In this document: positions 60,312 through 64,000 of the stretch, piece after piece
How positions within the stretch are numbered: position 1 is the stretch's first letter
How the letters are laid out: each line of letters opens with the position of its first letter
Source: Paucisalibacillus globulus DSM 18846
GTDB lineage: Bacteria; Bacillota; Bacilli; Bacillales; Amphibacillaceae
NCBI RefSeq assembly: GCF_000482485.1
Contig: NZ_AXVK01000001.1
Coordinates: 62,001 to 126,000, forward strand
Direction of reading: 5' to 3'
DNA length: 64,000 nucleotides
Made by a program: the position numbers and the translations under genes
The notes under the pieces: generated by a model
Told to the model about the DNA's origin: nothing
The model's database searches: none
What the model saw: the letters and a program-made list of their open reading frames with translations, nothing else

Positions 60312-60646
60312 TTGTTAATTACAGAATTTGTATAAACTGCGCGGTAACTAATAATTTTTGGTAGCGCATCGTACCCGCTCCGGAAATACACTTCGCTTTT
60401 ACTTTCGAGCACAGGGGCGACATCTGCTCGAAAAAACCATCGCAGTGTCTACCTTGCCGTGGGCGGATGGTGAGCCTCCTCACTCCTTCGTCGTTGCGGG
60501 GTCTCACCTATGCCTATCCTCCCACAGGAGTCTCCGTGTATTTCCGGAGCTGGATTTTAGCACTACACCTACTCCATTCCTAAGAGTGAGGAAATGTTTA
60601 CAGTAGTTACATCGCATTTTCCATCAACTGTGATAAAAAGCAACAA
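60312..60646. mobile_element. MITE-like element C with one palindromic module
   Basis: The left end TTGTTAATT, ATTTGTATAAACTGCGCGG, TAACTA and the right end TAGTTACATCGCATTTTCC, ATCAACTG, GCAACAA are diverged inverted repeats shared with elements A and B. It sits in the 781-bp gap between hmoB and hemE, where pbpF lies in B. subtilis. It holds a GC-rich palindromic module with an extra insert. Confidence 0.75.
60377..60550. repeat. Palindromic module in element C with 57-bp hairpin insert
   Basis: The perfect 15-bp end stem GCTCCGGAAATACAC/GTGTATTTCCGGAGC encloses a core nearly the same as at 33864-33980. Relative to that copy, about 57 bp (60400-60456) are inserted, with their own 9-bp hairpin TTTCGAGCA/TGCTCGAAA. 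Confidence 0.87.
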
Positions 60647-60844
60647 ATATTTTAGAATTAGCCTAATGTGATGCAAGTCTTACTAATTTTAAATTAGACA
60701 ATTTAATGACAAAACGGTTTCTTTCTATACATTAGATGTCGAAATCAGTATAGTAGAATAGGATAGTTAAAAATGATGGTCTTTTCCAAAAAAACACATA
60801 AAAGGTATGGATACAAGTTAAGAAATCCAAAAGGGTGAAAAAAA

Positions 60845-61873
60845 ATGAATTTTAATGATACAATCATTCGTGCTTATAAGGGTGAAACAACTGAATACAC
60901 ACCTGCATGGTTTATGAGACAAGCAGGAAGATCACAGCCTGAGTACAGAGAACTCAAAAAAAAGTATTCATTATTTGAAATTACCCACCGTCCAGAGATT
61001 TGTGCTTATGTAACTAGACTTCCTGTAGAACAGTATAATGTAGATGCTGCGATTCTATATAAAGATATCATGTCACCACTTCCAGCAATTGGTGTTGATG
61101 TTGAAATTAAATCAGGTATTGGACCAGTTATTGATAATCCTATAAAAAGTATTCAGGATGTTGAAAAGTTGGGTACAATAAACCCTGAGGAAGATGTTCC
61201 TTATGTTTTAGAAACCATCAAGTTGTTAACAGAAGAACAGTTATCGGTTCCATTAATTGGATTTAGTGGTGCCCCATTTACACTAGCAAGTTATTTAATT
61301 GAAGGTGGACCATCTAAAACCTACGGAAAAACAAAAGCATTTATGTATGCTAATTCTGAGGCCTGGTTTGCTTTAATGGAAAAGCTCGCAGACATGACAA
61401 TTACTTATGTTAAATCACAAATTAAAGCTGGAGTAAAAGCGGTTCAAATATTTGATTCTTGGGTTGGAGCTTTAAATACTCGTGACTATCGCATGTTTAT
61501 TAAACCAGTGATGAATCGTATTTTTAGTGAGTTGAAAAATGAAAATGTTCCACTTATTATGTTTGGTGTTGGTGCAAGTCACCTTTTACTAGAGTGGAAT
61601 GATTTACCGGTGGATGTTATTGGACTCGACTGGAGAACTTCCATTAAAGAGGCAAGAGAACTAGGGGTTACCAAAGTGCTTCAAGGTAATTTAGATCCTG
61701 CTATTTTACTCTCTGATTGGGAGAACATTGAAACTAGAACAAAAGAAATATTGGATCAATCTAAAGCTGATGGCAGACATGTGTTTAACTTAGGGCATGG
61801 TGTTACGCCAGATGTAAAACCAGAAACATTAAAGAGACTTACTGAATTAATTCATACTTATTCGAAACGTTAA
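60845..61873 (+). CDS. hemE: Uroporphyrinogen decarboxylase HemE
   Basis: The enzyme removes four carboxyl groups from uroporphyrinogen III to give coproporphyrinogen III. The 342-residue protein shows the signature [19 protein letters not shown] at the N-terminus, the catalytic Asp in YKDIMSPL, and [16 protein letters not shown]. It is first in the hemE-hemH-hemY operon for late coproporphyrin-dependent heme synthesis. The ribosome site is weak (AAAGGGTG). Confidence 0.96.
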   Translation: MNFNDTIIRAYKGETTEYTPAWFMRQAGRSQPEYRELKKKYSLFEITHRPEICAYVTRLPVEQYNVDAAILYKDIMSPLPAIGVDVEIKSGIGPVIDNPIKSIQDVEKLGTINPEEDVPYVLETIKLLTEEQLSVPLIGFSGAPFTLASYLIEGGPSKTYGKTKAFMYANSEAWFALMEKLADMTITYVKSQIKAGVKAVQIFDSWVGALNTRDYRMFIKPVMNRIFSELKNENVPLIMFGVGASHLLLEWNDLPVDVIGLDWRTSIKEARELGVTKVLQGNLDPAILLSDWENIETRTKEILDQSKADGRHVFNLGHGVTPDVKPETLKRLTELIHTYSKR

Positions 61874-61908
61874 ATTGATTCAAAACTTACATGAAGAGGT
61901 GTAGGAAA

Positions 61909-62844
61909 ATGGAAAGAAAGAAATTAGGACTACTTATTATGGCGTATGGTACTCCATATAAAGAAGAAGATATTGAACCGTATTACACACATATTAGACA
62001 TGGAAGAAAGCCTTCCGATGAGCAATTACAAGATTTGAAAGATCGTTATAAGGCTATTGGTGGAACTTCTCCATTAGCACGTATCACAGAGGAACAAGCG
62101 AAGGCAATCGAAGCGAAGTTAAACGAAATGCAAGACGAATTTGAGTATAAAGCATATATTGGTTTAAAACATATTGCACCATTTATTGAAGATACTGTTG
62201 CAGAAATGGGGAAAGATGGTATTAAAGAAGCGGTTTCTCTAGTACTAGCACCACATTACTCAACTTTTAGTGTGAAATCATATAATACTCGTGCAGCAGA
62301 AGAAGCAGCTAAACATGGTATAGAAATTAAAGCAGTAGAAAGTTGGTATGATGCACCAGGATTTATTCAATATTGGGCAGATCATATTAATGCAGAATAT
62401 GATAAAATGTCTGCCGAAGAACGTGAAAAAGCAGTTCTTATTGTGTCAGCACATAGTTTACCAGAAAAGATTTTACAAAATGGTGACCCATATCCAGAAC
62501 AATTAGCAGAAACTGCAAGATTAATCGCAGAAAAAGCTGGAATTAAGAATTACGAGTTAGGCTGGCAGAGTGAAGGAAATACTCCAGATCCTTGGTTAGG
62601 ACCAGATGTACAAGATTTAACTCGCGCAGTATATGAAGAGAAAGGCTATCGTGCATTTGTTTATGCACCAGTAGGTTTTATTGCTGATCATTTAGAAGTT
62701 TTATATGACAATGACTATGAATGTAAAGTGGTTTGTGATGAATTAGGGGTTAACTACTATAGACCTTCTATGCCAAACACACATCCGTTATTTATCGAAA
62801 CGTTAGCTTTAGTGGTACAAAATAAAGTTAAGCGTGATGCGTAA
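61909..62844 (+). CDS. hemH: Coproporphyrin/protoporphyrin ferrochelatase HemH (CpfC)
   Basis: The enzyme inserts iron into the porphyrin; in Firmicutes the substrate is coproporphyrin III. The 311-residue protein starts [16 protein letters not shown], has the active-site His in [10 protein letters not shown] (near 184) and the metal-loop Glu in [16 protein letters not shown] (near 265). I chose the ATG at 61909, 8 bp after AGAGGTG; the ATG at 61891 precedes that site. Its stop overlaps the hemY ATG (TAATG). Confidence 0.95.
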   Translation: MERKKLGLLIMAYGTPYKEEDIEPYYTHIRHGRKPSDEQLQDLKDRYKAIGGTSPLARITEEQAKAIEAKLNEMQDEFEYKAYIGLKHIAPFIEDTVAEMGKDGIKEAVSLVLAPHYSTFSVKSYNTRAAEEAAKHGIEIKAVESWYDAPGFIQYWADHINAEYDKMSAEEREKAVLIVSAHSLPEKILQNGDPYPEQLAETARLIAEKAGIKNYELGWQSEGNTPDPWLGPDVQDLTRAVYEEKGYRAFVYAPVGFIADHLEVLYDNDYECKVVCDELGVNYYRPSMPNTHPLFIETLALVVQNKVKRDA

Positions 62845-64000
62845 TGGAAAAACAAACAATCGTAATAATAGGTGGCGGGATAACTGGGTTATCCGCTGCC
62901 TATTATTTACATAAAAATATTAAAGAAAATAATTTACCATACCAAATTAAACTGGTAGAAGCTGGCAAACGCTTGGGTGGTAAGATAAATACTTATAAAC
63001 GTGATGGATTTATCATTGAACGTGGTCCTGATTCAATTATTGCTAGAAAAAAACCAGGAGTAAAACTTGTTGAAGAACTAGGATTGAAGGATCAAATGGT
63101 TCGTAATGGGACCGGCCAGTCCTATATTTTAGTTCAAGGGAAGCTTCATAAGATGCCTAAAGGTGCATTTATGGGAATTCCAATGGAAATCGATCCTTTC
63201 TTGCAATCTGAACTTGTTTCCTCATCAGGAAAAGAACGTGCATTACTTGATTTAGAAATGGGAAAAGGGGAAGAAATGGTTGATCAATCATTAGGTTCTT
63301 TCTTGCGACGCCGTTTCGGAGATGAGCTAGTTGATAATGAAATTGAACCATTATTATCTGGTATCTATTCTGGGGATATTGATGAAATGAGTTTAATGGC
63401 GACATTCCCTAATTTTTATCAATTAGAACAAAAATATGGTAGTTTGATTAAAGGATTAAATGAAGTAATGCCAAAACCCGCTAAAACAACTGGAAAAACT
63501 CCAGGAGTGTTTTTCTCATTTGAAGATGGGTTAGAAGTAATAGTTGATAAGTTAGTAGAAAAACTTGATCAGCAATCCATACTGTTAGAGACTCCAGTGG
63601 ATCATGTGGAGAAAAAAGAAACTGGATATCACATAGTATTAGGAAATGGCGATGTAATAAAAGCAGCAGCTGTTATTGCAACGACTTCACATCAGACTTT
63701 ACCGAAGATGTTTAAAAACTATGATTTCCTGAACATATTTAATGATGTTCCCTCCAGTTCTGTTGCTAATGTGGCGCTTGCATTTGATCAATCCGCAATT
63801 AAACAGGATATTGACGGTACTGGGTTTGTTGTATCCCGTAACAGTGATTTCCGTATTACTGCATGTACATGGACACATAAAAAGTGGCCATCTTCTACAC
63901 CAGAAGGAAAAGCATTAATTCGTTGTTATGTTGGTAGACCAAGTGATCATGAGATTGTTGATTTACCGGATGATGAATTAATTGAAATTGTTTTAAAGGA
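62844..64000 (+). CDS. hemY: Coproporphyrinogen III oxidase HemY (CgoX), 3' end cut by window
   Basis: The frame is open from the ATG at 62844 to the window edge (385 codons seen of about 470 expected). The N-terminus VIIGGGITGLSAAYYL is the FAD-binding GxGxxG fold, followed by LVEAGKRLGGKI and a substrate/FAD region GFIIERGPDSI typical of protoporphyrinogen oxidase family flavoproteins. In Firmicutes it oxidises coproporphyrinogen III. It is translationally coupled to hemH. There is no sign of damage in the visible part. Confidence 0.94.
   Translation, partial: MEKQTIVIIGGGITGLSAAYYLHKNIKENNLPYQIKLVEAGKRLGGKINTYKRDGFIIERGPDSIIARKKPGVKLVEELGLKDQMVRNGTGQSYILVQGKLHKMPKGAFMGIPMEIDPFLQSELVSSSGKERALLDLEMGKGEEMVDQSLGSFLRRRFGDELVDNEIEPLLSGIYSGDIDEMSLMATFPNFYQLEQKYGSLIKGLNEVMPKPAKTTGKTPGVFFSFEDGLEVIVDKLVEKLDQQSILLETPVDHVEKKETGYHIVLGNGDVIKAAAVIATTSHQTLPKMFKNYDFLNIFNDVPSSSVANVALAFDQSAIKQDIDGTGFVVSRNSDFRITACTWTHKKWPSSTPEGKALIRCYVGRPSDHEIVDLPDDELIEIVLK

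Noticed and set aside
60319-60606. Two overlapping frames on opposite strands inside element C
   Set aside because: They are open by chance in GC-rich repeat sequence and are not conserved in the sister element.

Overview
The window is chromosomal DNA from a low-GC, endospore-forming Firmicute of the family Bacillaceae. Spore genes (three alpha/beta-type SASPs, YhaL, two YjcZ-type miniproteins, a YhcN/YlaJ lipoprotein), strong GGAGG-type ribosome sites with frequent TTG/GTG starts, and gene order support this. From about 28.9 kb to the right edge the order follows the Bacillus subtilis yheA/yhaR-yhaQP-yhaON-yhaML-prsA-yhaI-yhaH-trpP-hit-ecsAB-yhaA-hmoB-hemEHY region, with scoC(hpr), serC, ecsC and pbpF missing. 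Abundant compatible-solute genes (opuA operon, two GbsR-type regulators) and the intergenic repeats suggest an Oceanobacillus/Virgibacillus-like, salt-tolerant genus; the genus is inference only.

Left part (1-28.8 kb): the 3' part of bmrC plus bmrD (heterodimeric multidrug ABC exporter); a membrane-anchored trypsin-like protease; sigI-rsgI with a plausible SigI autoregulated promoter; a YhdB-like protein and a spore lipoprotein; a reverse transsulfuration cluster yrrT-luxS-mccA-mccB; an M20 dipeptidase, an APH-type kinase and an SDR oxidoreductase; two YjcZ miniproteins; a second-type methionine aminopeptidase; azlCD; a CDF metal exporter; an IDEAL-domain protein; a chemoreceptor; an MFS transporter; a P-loop kinase; a Zn-dependent phospholipase C-like protein; fumarase; three SASPs; msmX; and a PucR-type regulator.

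Right part (28.9-64 kb): yheA, yhaR, yhzD; an XRE regulator/membrane protein/ABC exporter operon with a palindromic operator array; the YhaO/YhaN nuclease pair; a GbsR-family regulator; yhaM-yhaL; prsA; a DUF3267 protein; yhaI; a divergent gbsR/opuAA-AB-AC locus followed by a second opuAC; yhaH; trpP with a TRAP-type leader; hit; ecsAB; yhaA; a PAP2 phosphatase; an MFS gene with liaFSR; bdbC plus a thioredoxin-like partner; hmoB; hemEH and a truncated hemY. Heme breakdown (hmoB, with a Fur/PerR-like box) thus sits next to heme synthesis.

The most unusual content is non-coding. Three elements (33.8-34.3, 48.0-48.4 and 60.3-60.6 kb) share about 45-bp terminal inverted repeats but differ inside. 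Two carry GC-rich palindromic modules whose end stems differ in sequence but stay complementary; the third carries an exact 42-bp (2 x 21 bp) CATG-phased tandem array, and a related array lies alone at 11.06-11.21 kb. Other leads are a putative small RNA between hit and ecsA, a palindrome inside the opuA promoter, and Fur-like boxes. No rRNA, tRNA, CRISPR array, prophage or transposase gene was seen.
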